Source of the DNA: Apostichopus japonicus
Lineage: Eukaryota > Echinodermata > Holothuroidea > Aspidochirotida > Stichopodidae
NCBI RefSeq assembly: GCF_037975245.1
Contig: NC_092582.1
Coordinates: 15,836,077 to 15,900,076 of the forward strand
Direction of reading: 5' to 3'
DNA: 64,000 nt
The translations under genes were made by a program, and so were the position numbers. Shown piece after piece: positions 63,501 to 64,000 of this stretch. Each line of letters opens with the position of its first letter. The stretch's first letter is position 1. Under the pieces are notes generated by a model. It worked only from the letters and a program-made list of their open reading frames with translations, ran no database searches and was not told the DNA's origin.

Positions 63501-63832
63501 TTTTCTTGAGACATCTCACGTGTCGCAAAAAAATCACTGGCGGGCCGCTTGTGGCCTGCGGGCGGTAGGTTGCCCACCCCAGTGTTAGAGAGTTATCATA
63601 TCCGTTGCTATGAGATCGATTCAGCTCGGCTGCAGCTGGATTTTGCAGCCGCTGCAGCTTATTATGTCGTGGCACTGTGCCTCAATCATTTGATATAAAG
63701 TCAGTTTTTAATGCTCTGTTCTTACAGCATACAACAAACACAGCAGACATCAGCAGGATCGACGGACAAGTCGAAGAGCTCACCGGCATCGTCTCTTCAA
63801 TATCTATCAAGATAGAGGACATTCTTCAAGAG
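15462..63832 (+). CDS. SUCO: SUN domain-containing ossification factor (SUCO / SLP1 / Opt family), gene span, 3' end outside window
   Basis: Fifteen exons join in phase to 1042 codons. Order: a signal peptide ([20 protein letters not shown], residues 1-20); a fast-evolving Asp/Glu-rich region (about 57-300); PSFDEW (303-308), which matches the conserved FDEW motif just before the SUN domain; a SUN domain (about 340-480, with [35 protein letters not shown] and [15 protein letters not shown]); a Cys-containing patch (about 580-625); a Ser/Thr/Pro/Glu-rich region; and a coiled coil from about 947, starting [12 protein letters not shown] and including YLEELS and [12 protein letters not shown]. 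Human SUCO is about 1250 residues, so one membrane segment and the tail remain outside. Family members are ER membrane glycoproteins with the SUN domain in the lumen. SUCO is linked to bone formation in mice, and yeast SLP1 works with EMP65 in protecting ER proteins. Intron 3 carries a DIRS retrotransposon in sense orientation. Confidence 0.92.
16437..16797. mobile_element. TTAA-flanked MITE, copy 1 (SUCO intron 1)
   Basis: About 360 bp between TTAA at 16433-16436 and 16798-16801. Ends AGGCATGGAAGACTCG and AAGTCTTCACACCCT are imperfect inverted repeats. The TTAA target suggests a piggyBac-like or related transposase in trans; none is encoded here. Confidence 0.78.
16860..17105 (-). mobile_element. 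tRNA-derived SINE
   Basis: On the minus strand the head reads GTGGTCAAGTGGTTAAGGCA (A box) and GGTTCCAGTCC (B box). The body contains TGTGTCCTTGGGCAAGACAC, a conserved SINE central motif. The left boundary is approximate. Confidence 0.72.
19183..19275 (+). repeat. 93-bp direct repeat, left copy
   Basis: Identical to 20884-20976. It contains a hairpin with arms AGAAATTAAT and ATTAATTTCT around TCC, ends TTTCTACACAG, and is followed here by GTAAGAG. Confidence 0.9.
20212..20225. promoter_or_regulatory. Perfect X-box (RFX-type) palindrome
   Basis: GTTGCCATGGCAAC equals the canonical RFX-factor recognition sequence. A half-matching site, GTTGCCATGGTGAT, is at 19908-19921. Both lie in SUCO intron 1 between the 93-bp repeats; use is unproven. 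Confidence 0.45.
20884..20976 (+). repeat. 93-bp direct repeat, right copy
   Basis: Identical to 19183-19275, 1701 bp downstream. No clear target duplication flanks the pair, and the interior has no long ORF. Confidence 0.9.
21374..23171. repeat. Dispersed repeat with internal 399-bp tandem units, copy 1 (SUCO intron 1)
   Basis: Perfect 12-bp inverted ends GGTTCCTTGCTG and CAGCAAGGAACC. A (GT)n run (21416-21442) follows the left end. Two near-identical 399-bp units (about 21600-21998 and 21999-22397) and a shortened third follow. The units are full of TGACCT/AGGTCA words. ORFs repeated inside it are by-products of the repeat. Confidence 0.85.
23711..23819 (+). CDS. SUCO: SUCO exon 2
   Basis: A strong pyrimidine tract ends in TTCATCAG, and donor CAG|GTTAGT follows. 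The frame reads [19 protein letters not shown] onward, resembling the Ser-rich segment just after the signal peptide in vertebrate SUCO. It ends in phase 0. A later AG at 23727 would give a shorter exon in the same frame. Confidence 0.7.
24849..24990 (+). mobile_element. tRNA-type SINE relic, family B copy 1 (SUCO intron 2)
   Basis: GGTTCGAGTCC resembles a B box; downstream GAGAAAGCCATGG and TTAATTGGTCTTCCAAATTG align with the copy at 30535. Confidence 0.5.
28230..28770 (+). repeat. G-rich minisatellite in two blocks (SUCO intron 2)
   Basis: Units of about 20-24 bp (GGGATTGCAAGTGGGTAGTG and variants). Each block is followed by a like tail (GGAACAGGAGAAGT to CATTTATTTGCAT) at about 28425 and 28718. 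The whole block was duplicated. Confidence 0.9.
28905..28988 (+). CDS. SUCO: SUCO exon 3
   Basis: Acceptor ATATTTTCAG and donor CAG|GTAAGA bound 28 codons in phase 0, an acidic/basic hydrophilic segment beginning [12 protein letters not shown]. The exon sits about 140 bp downstream of a G-rich minisatellite block and upstream of the 18.4-kb intron holding the DIRS element. Confidence 0.72.
30242..30386 (+). mobile_element. Diverged DIRS left-end fragment
   Basis: ATTTACTTCGCTCCTCGCTT, then CTCACAACCTTAGCA, GGTAATATTTTAACACTGTG and CACCCTCAACGACC align with the left ITR at 35898-36030. About 65 bp of flank (GAATTTACAAGAAGATAAAG and on) occurs on both sides, at 30171-30237 and 30388-30452. Confidence 0.8.
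30535..30700 (+). mobile_element. tRNA-type SINE relic, family B copy 2 (SUCO intron 3)
   Basis: A tRNA-like head with GGTTTGATTCC, then GGAGAAATCCTGGCTC and GGGCCTCCAATTAATTTG. The tail part is duplicated at 30992-31060. Confidence 0.5.
30624..31376 (+). repeat. Tandem segmental duplication, about 365 bp x 2 (SUCO intron 3)
   Basis: 30624-30988 and 30992-31376 share long blocks (GGCTTCCATCCAGCAGGTTA, CCAGATACTAGTTTACTACT, CAGCGATAATATCTGGCTGG) with small indels. Confidence 0.9.
31612..31729 (+). repeat. Tandem duplication of about 60 bp
   Basis: AGTCTTCAGTTCTTTATT and TAGACAACCTGTAATAT recur once with few changes. Confidence 0.85.
32088..32160 (+). mobile_element. Short diverged DIRS left-end fragment
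   Basis: ATTTACTTCGTTCCTCGCTT and ACCTGTCCTCCCTACAACC match the first 70 bases of the left ITR; homology then stops. Confidence 0.7.
35898..36036 (+). repeat. DIRS left inverted terminal repeat
   Basis: It starts TATTTACTTCGCTCCTCG, and its body (ACCTGTCTCCTCACAACC and on) is the reverse complement of 42277-42413. It contains a 20-bp self-complementary GC block (GACCGGG to CCCGGTC, 36001-36020). The outermost 15 bases or so differ from the right end. Confidence 0.9.
36037..36620 (+). promoter_or_regulatory. DIRS 5' leader between left ITR and Gag
   Basis: No long ORF in the sense frame set. It holds a perfect stem-loop at 36257-36275 and a shorter one at about 36299-36313 (CACGC/GCGTG). The older copy at 47703-48417 is homologous along this leader, so transcription signals for the element may lie here; none can be named. 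Confidence 0.5.
36257..36275 (+). other. Stem-loop in DIRS leader with compensatory change in a second copy
   Basis: Arms AGCAGTT and AACTGCT enclose loop CCGCG. The diverged copy at 48083-48102 has AGTAGTT and AACTACT around CCGCGA, so one C-G pair became T-A and pairing was kept. Confidence 0.55.
36621..38495 (+). CDS. gag: DIRS Gag-like protein
   Basis: 624 residues from ATG at 36621. A Cys cluster opens it (CVSC at 9-12, [14 protein letters not shown]), a zinc-knuckle-like arrangement with no exact family match that I can name. A highly charged Glu/Arg-rich stretch (about 75-120) and an Arg/Ser-rich segment (about 190-280, RRSRSHSRE and [10 protein letters not shown]) follow. The C-terminal half is mixed alpha-helical in character, with no catalytic motif. 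Position and composition fit the putative nucleocapsid ORF of DIRS elements. Function is inferred from position. Confidence 0.8.
   Translation: MSRNQLKCVSCSMFRPGRAWDEHDLCPKCRSCTRRDPCLVCIKFSPTQWQEIDQWLKSLRTKLQGKLDLIPNDIGAEDIGGTGEREEEGEVEREVEESGQERAEGEREEREKEKEKERVPLTVLATSGVVTTKGKGRSKGKAPAKKRPLKKRHCSAGLEVTPQCGPQQDRPTERGPPATESSGPKESAIEGSVRRSRSHSREPEREPERRVPTETPTRESRGRETSRRPRRDRSGTHSRSPRRKERRRHSPTSDESSESSDDGYRRAKRRRRSPRRRQEEEPAWLAQLTGLLRPLIEQRVTTVTDKAPGSTGSGPTTAPHPVSDPDALDCRASVNLSGLEDEGDLMDPTEPLDYDPMEDSFSRSYEPEEAPITGGALPQELMARAADIFRRHLGFEEPETQPQKAGRVSKLTATGEMSSKPKTTMPVDATCYDRFEAIADKNRWTAFPARADRAVRVPDEAWRALFKCPTIPQEAKERLKAEHGASSSQTFKTPDQRKLEELLVEVDTAARSGMKFASVLMLSAEVLMRHHQQLPEDDSQVSRDEAGQLLLLLGPLVRLAYDQFARVATRSVKARRENVVSAIRWPSTEARNRMLALPVLGEDLFGGNFQKKLQEEVARRETPG
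38774..40804 (+). CDS. DIRS reverse transcriptase / RNase H / methyltransferase-like polyprotein
   Basis: 676 residues from the first [40 protein letters not shown] and the catalytic YLDD (about residues 202-205) in [10 protein letters not shown]. RNase H of the DIRS type: [42 protein letters not shown] and [15 protein letters not shown] carry the Asp/Glu/Asp/Asp set. A C-terminal block ([37 protein letters not shown]) matches the DLFA/FPP region found after RNase H in DIRS elements, often called the methyltransferase-like domain. The frame begins 278 bp after Gag. An overlapping basic frame at 38422-38742 could supply an N-terminus by frameshift, but that is speculative. It overlaps the recombinase frame by 112 nt. 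Confidence 0.93.
   Translation: MGGRLTNFTQQWEFIGGDKWVLDTVEHGYRIEFSSSPPFGGGGRQTPTPTDPVKRLILEGEILALLAKQAIVEVPGGTGPLFRSSFFLTKKRDDTWRPILNLKPLNTKFIRPKHFRMETLNIILPLLRKGMWAATVDLRDAYLHILVHKDHRRFLTFRYAEQDYQFRALPFGLSTAPRVFTRIAGAVVSYLRRRGVTLYVYLDDWLVVGSSQSEAADNVHKTLHTLRELGWIVNEKKSRLSPTQTTQFLGAILDFSAGVARPSEERITAVRTTTQQILSHQESPKMMWLRALGLMASLVDVVRLCRLHMRPLQLHLLKPADPTDPDMTTPIHRSEETTQHLRWWLDPDNWSQGVPFTIELPMTSVTTDASLTGWGAHWSNRTAWGTWSATERSFHINILEMIAVKRALETFNEHIQGTITTVFTDNTTVVAYINRQGGTHSEKLCRLAWEVITAAEDSGTILRASHIAGKLNVMADALSRGHLDPNEWTLEQETCNRIFAIFGKPMIDLFATYTNSKLQTFCSRRFHPQAYHTDAMSLPWDHLEAYVFPPLCMVGQVLRKIRNSKGRFILIAPFWPRRPWFAEIPQLLMDVPASLPDKPHLLSQRQGTLSHPDIKGLQLVAWKLSGLPYDREVFQRQLPRWQPTLEGERPQRLTIPACGSSNSGAGLDRYCLLRSL
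40693..41706 (+). CDS. DIRS tyrosine recombinase
   Basis: 337 residues, in a different frame and overlapping the RT end. An N-terminal SAM-like/core-binding part ([33 protein letters not shown]) precedes the catalytic domain. Candidate catalytic residues: the first Arg in VASARRRS, His and Arg in AHDIRG, Trp in [10 protein letters not shown], and the nucleophile Tyr in VACYLTD. The order R, H-x-x-R, H/W, Y is that of phage-integrase-family enzymes. It would insert the circular cDNA. The stop codon falls in the internal complementary region. Confidence 0.93.
   Translation: MAADARRGTTAKTYDSRLRKFEQWCRPRQILLTKISIAQTAEFLLSLFREGKQVSTIKNYRSAIAAIHQGFPDGSTLGNNLDIAQLIKGMANRRPRVRRLAPSWGLSAVLHALAGPPYEPMANASLAALTKKTLFLIAVASARRRSCLHALTTKPNHIRFEGHGVRMVPDPAFIAKNQALTFLPGDIFIPGIKTLSSVAEDKRWCPVRALKWYLSRTEKLRQTTSLFILPRPPYTSASKDTLSRWLVETIRPFTTGAARPRAHDIRGISASTALFAGIPIEDILKAAAWKTPTTFVACYLTDTLHAEAAFGSAVMRGPAGNRSHPSGLPPSGSATRC
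41700..41798 (+). repeat. DIRS internal complementary region (circle-junction template)
   Basis: The first half (GAGGAGACAGGTAAGCGAGG onward to AAAT) is the complement of the left terminus. The second half (ATTCCAAAACTTACTGGTTT to CTGTCTCC) is the complement of the right terminus. The two halves abut exactly as the ends would in a circle. The recombinase stop codon (TAA at about 41704) sits at its left edge. Confidence 0.9.
41799..42276 (+). other. DIRS segment between internal complementary region and right ITR
   Basis: GC-rich, without a convincing ORF. It has two like blocks near 42090 and 42130 (TGTTCCCCCCTGCTCC and TTACACTCCCCCCTGCTAGG). No function assigned. Confidence 0.5.
42277..42440 (-). 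repeat. DIRS right inverted terminal repeat with extended end
   Basis: The reverse complement of the left repeat up to GGAGACAGGTAAGC, then a right-specific extension (TCGTCACTCGTAAATATCC to TTTTGGAATAT). That extension occurs again in inverted form in the internal complementary region. On the plus strand it carries an ideal 5' splice-site sequence, ACAG|GTAAGC. Confidence 0.88.
42921..43029 (-). repeat. U2 snRNA-like 5' end fused to the same tail, copy 2 (SUCO intron 3)
   Basis: The minus strand reads TTTTGGCTGAGATCA then TGTGTAGTTTATAAC (U2-like further along than copy 1), followed by the shared ATTCCCTTTCCAAGG and ATATCTTCATGATCACAC. Confidence 0.6.
44265..46122. repeat. Dispersed repeat with internal tandem units, copy 2 (SUCO intron 3)
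   Basis: It begins GGTTCCTTGTTTTAGCAAAA and a GT-rich run, then the same unit sequence as 21374-23171 in more diverged form. The right end (GCAAGGAAC near 46113) is degraded. Confidence 0.8.
44731..44743 (-). promoter_or_regulatory. Perfect DR1 nuclear-receptor element in repeat copy 2
   Basis: The minus strand reads AGGTCAAAGGTCA, the consensus for HNF4/RXR-type dimers. The same site in copy 1 reads AGGTCAAGGGTCA (near 21828 and 22227). Confidence 0.45.
46640..46750 (+). repeat. G-rich short tandem repeat
   Basis: A G-run at 46644 and repeated GGGTGATTGGGA units; low complexity. Confidence 0.8.
47122..47240. repeat. 119-bp fold-back element
   Basis: Arms TGCTTCAGAGCACTCGTAC and ATACGAGTGCTTTGAAGCA are imperfect inverted repeats. 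The inner parts (AGTGTCAGTA, TACTGTCAAG) also partly pair. Confidence 0.7.
47431..47579 (+). CDS. SUCO: SUCO exon 4
   Basis: Acceptor TTTACACAG and donor AAG|GTGAGA bound 49 codons plus two nucleotides. The segment is acidic and Thr/Pro-rich ([16 protein letters not shown] inside). Phase matches exons 3 and 5. Confidence 0.75.
47703..48417 (+). mobile_element. Truncated DIRS left end plus leader (older relative)
   Basis: ATTTACTTCGTTCCTCGCG opens it. The ITR body, GATAAGTATCCTTTT, the stem-loop region and GGATAGGCGG correspond in order to 35898-36313. An internal direct duplication (AGATGTTATGATTGTTTTCA near 48187 and 48317) is present. No Gag coding follows; a TTAA-flanked MITE abuts it at 48423. 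Confidence 0.8.
48423..48780. mobile_element. TTAA-flanked MITE, copy 2 (inverted relative to copy 1)
   Basis: TTAA at 48419-48422 and 48781-48784. The sequence is the reverse complement of copy 1 along its length (for example AGGGTGTGAAGACTCG at left, CGAGTCTTCAATGCCT at right). Confidence 0.8.
50489..50608 (+). CDS. SUCO: SUCO exon 5
   Basis: A long pyrimidine tract ending TGTCTCAG and donor AAG|GTAAAA bound 39 codons with 1 nt and 2 nt overhangs that fit both neighbours. It is Glu-rich ([13 protein letters not shown]). Confidence 0.78.
51099..51121. repeat. (ATC)n microsatellite
   Basis: Seven ATC units in SUCO intron 5. Confidence 0.9.
51605..51850. repeat. Palindromic GATAAAC/GTTTATC cluster (SUCO intron 5)
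   Basis: About a dozen copies of GATAAAC or GTTTATC alternate over 240 bp. Three perfect TATCGATA palindromes occur at 51754, 51788 and 51805. No ORF. Confidence 0.85.
52251..52702 (+). CDS. SUCO: SUCO exon 6 (acidic region and FDEW motif)
   Basis: Acceptor TGTACTTTTAG precedes 150 codons of mostly Asp/Glu/Lys sequence ending in [16 protein letters not shown], the conserved block before the SUN domain. The frame itself stays open to a TGA at 52780. The only donor that restores phase with exon 7 is TACG|GTAAAG at 52703. Intron retention would add 26 residues and stop before the SUN domain. Confidence 0.85.
52703..53794 (+). other. SUCO intron 6
   Basis: 1.1 kb. The coding frame of exon 6 continues to a stop at 52780. 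A 40-bp similarity (AGCACAAAAACAAATTTGGC with AGAGCAAAAACAAATACTTG) at 53040 and 52911 suggests a small internal duplication. Confidence 0.75.
53795..53978 (+). CDS. SUCO: SUCO exon 7 (start of SUN domain)
   Basis: Acceptor ATTCGACAG and donor ATG|GTAAGT. It encodes [12 protein letters not shown] followed by the SUN-domain opening [19 protein letters not shown] and [10 protein letters not shown]. Cys351 and the NPCS motif match conserved family positions. Confidence 0.9.
53979..55055 (+). other. SUCO intron 7
   Basis: 1.1 kb, one third of which is the 177-bp tandem duplication. No other element recognised. Confidence 0.85.
54245..54600 (+). repeat. Tandem duplication of about 177 bp (SUCO intron 7)
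   Basis: GAGGACTTGAACAA, TAGGGTACGTGGA and ACACCTGCT recur in order in 54245-54421 and 54422-54600. Confidence 0.88.
55056..55163 (+). CDS. SUCO: SUCO exon 8 (SUN domain)
   Basis: Acceptor CCCTGGCAG and donor CAG|GTAATT. The first base completes the Trp codon; the text is [20 protein letters not shown] then [15 protein letters not shown], a close match to the SUCO SUN core. Confidence 0.93.
55164..56851 (+). other. SUCO intron 8
   Basis: 1.7 kb, AT-rich, nothing recognisable. Confidence 0.8.
56852..57013 (+). CDS. SUCO: SUCO exon 9 (SUN domain)
   Basis: Acceptor GTCCGCTAG and donor AAG|GTACAA. It encodes [39 protein letters not shown], the C-terminal half of the SUN domain. A nearer GTAAGG at 57009 was rejected because it breaks phase with exon 10. 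Confidence 0.93.
57127..57550. mobile_element. Non-autonomous hAT-like element, copy 2 (SUCO intron 9)
   Basis: Same family as 7514-7943, with ends CAGGGGCGGAGCG and GCTCCGCCACTG and a perfect 8-bp target duplication CCCCAAAT at 57119-57126 and 57551-57558. Confidence 0.92.
57727..57749. repeat. (AAT)n microsatellite
   Basis: ATAATAATAATAATAATAAT in SUCO intron 9. Confidence 0.9.
57925..57977 (+). CDS. SUCO: SUCO exon 10 (end of SUN domain)
   Basis: Acceptor CTCCAATAG and donor CGG|GTGAGT bound 53 nt encoding [23 protein letters not shown] closes the SUN domain. The donor is also the first unit of a 33-bp minisatellite that fills the start of the next intron. Confidence 0.9.
57978..58310 (+). 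repeat. 33-bp minisatellite starting at SUCO donor 10
   Basis: AGTACCACAGGAATGCATGA and variants recur at 57981, 58014, 58047, 58080 and on. Degenerate units (GGAGTACAT) continue to about 58850. The open frames across it are artefacts of the 33-bp (11-codon) period. Confidence 0.92.
58926..59069 (+). CDS. SUCO: SUCO exon 11
   Basis: Acceptor GCTTCCAG and donor AAG|GTAACA. It encodes [16 protein letters not shown] and [16 protein letters not shown], an amphipathic stretch aligning with a like segment after the SUN domain in vertebrates. A tandem acceptor (CAGCAG) allows a one-residue alternative start at 58929. Confidence 0.82.
59070..59611 (+). other. SUCO intron 11
   Basis: 0.54 kb, AT-rich, nothing recognisable. 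Confidence 0.8.
59612..59684 (+). CDS. SUCO: SUCO exon 12
   Basis: Acceptor TTTTGGCAG and donor CCT|GTTAGT. It encodes [20 protein letters not shown] plus a few residues. The donor was chosen because it is the only nearby GT giving the two-nucleotide overhang required by exon 13. Confidence 0.7.
59858..60420 (+). repeat. 51-57-bp minisatellite (SUCO intron 12)
   Basis: Repeats of GTGGTATGACTGAATTGTG followed by GTGCTGACATTAGTATATA, at 59858, 59912, 59963, 60018 and on; about ten units. Confidence 0.9.
60603..61838 (+). CDS. SUCO: SUCO exon 13 (large exon: Cys patch, Ser/Thr-rich region, coiled-coil start)
   Basis: Acceptor CATCCACAG and donor GAG|GTAAGT enclose 411 codons. The N-terminal 60 residues hold about ten Cys ([30 protein letters not shown]), recalling the Cys/hydrophobic patch in vertebrate SUCO. 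A long low-complexity Ser/Thr/Pro/Glu segment follows, probably glycosylated by analogy. The exon ends with the strongly conserved [20 protein letters not shown] and YLEELSK. Confidence 0.92.
61839..62550 (+). other. SUCO intron 13
   Basis: 0.7 kb with a G run at about 62344 and an inverted T/A-rich stretch; nothing else recognised. Confidence 0.8.
62551..62638 (+). CDS. SUCO: SUCO exon 14 (coiled coil)
   Basis: Acceptor TTGTTATAG and donor AAG|GTCAGT. It encodes [20 protein letters not shown] and a Lys/Glu-rich end, continuing the membrane-proximal coiled coil in phase. Confidence 0.9.
62639..63727 (+). other. SUCO intron 14
   Basis: 1.1 kb holding the second-family hAT-like element at 63212; the remainder is unassigned. 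Confidence 0.82.
63212..63582. mobile_element. Non-autonomous hAT-like element of a second family (SUCO intron 14)
   Basis: Ends CAAGGGTGGGCAACC and GGTTGCCCACCCCAG form inverted repeats, and TGTTAGAG is duplicated exactly at 63204-63211 and 63583-63590. The start GGGTGGGCAACC is common in hAT elements. Confidence 0.9.
63728..63832 (+). CDS. SUCO: SUCO exon 15 (coiled coil; last exon in window)
   Basis: Acceptor TTCTTACAG and donor GAG|GTAAAA bound 35 codons in phase 0 ([20 protein letters not shown] and more), a heptad-like helix. The transmembrane exon expected next is not present before 64000. Confidence 0.82.
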
Positions 63833-64000
63833 GTAAAATTCCCGATCCGTAAAAATCAAGGAAACATCCAGTAGCTGGCTTTAGTTAATCGTAGTCAGTG
63901 TCTCACCAGATTCACTGAAGTCATTTCCAAAAATATTATTATGTTAAGCGGGAAGCACACATCCGAATGCGACTGGAAATCGGTTCGACCGTTGCCATGG

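Overview
This is an animal nuclear-genome window: AT-rich, intron-rich and full of diverged repeats. Two protein-coding genes of the host and one apparently intact retroelement can be supported. The protein sequences and the repeat types (hAT-like and TTAA-flanked MITEs, tRNA-type SINEs, a DIRS retroelement) fit an invertebrate deuterostome, most likely an echinoderm, possibly a sea cucumber. The class is a guess; the metazoan origin is certain.

Layout. On the minus strand, 10597 to 3916 holds a paired-related homeobox gene (PRRX1/2 orthologue). It has three recognisable coding exons: a PRX-like motif in exon 1, and a homeodomain split by an intron between positions 46 and 47. Its C-terminal OAR motif was not found. 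About 4.9 kb away, divergently transcribed on the plus strand, SUCO (SUN-domain ossification factor, SLP1/Opt family) starts at 15462 and runs out of the window at the right edge. I assembled 15 SUCO exons (1042 codons) by hand. All 14 junctions agree in reading phase and nearly all have standard GT/AG sites. The model gives a signal peptide, an acidic region, a PSFDEW motif, a SUN domain, a long Ser/Thr-rich region and the start of the membrane-proximal coiled coil. The transmembrane segment and tail lie beyond 64000.

Most of the remaining sequence is SUCO introns. The 18.4-kb intron 3 carries a full-length DIRS-type tyrosine-recombinase retrotransposon (35898-42440) with three open ORFs (Gag, RT/RNase H/MT-like, YR), inverted terminal repeats and an internal complementary region that reproduces the circle junction. 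Older relatives of its left end lie at 30242, 32088 and 47703. Other elements include three hAT-like non-autonomous elements with 8-bp target duplications, a pair of TTAA-flanked MITEs, tRNA-derived SINE copies, a two-copy repeat whose 5' end looks like the start of U2 snRNA, and a repeat family with about 399-bp tandem units dense in nuclear-receptor half sites. There are also several minisatellites, one of which begins exactly at a SUCO splice donor.

The host genes do not form an operon. Their adjacency is notable because PRRX1 and SUCO also lie close together on human chromosome 1q24. The best candidates for undescribed biology are the U2-headed repeat, the covarying hairpin in the DIRS leader, the nuclear-receptor-site repeat, and the GATAAAC/GTTTATC palindrome cluster in SUCO intron 5.
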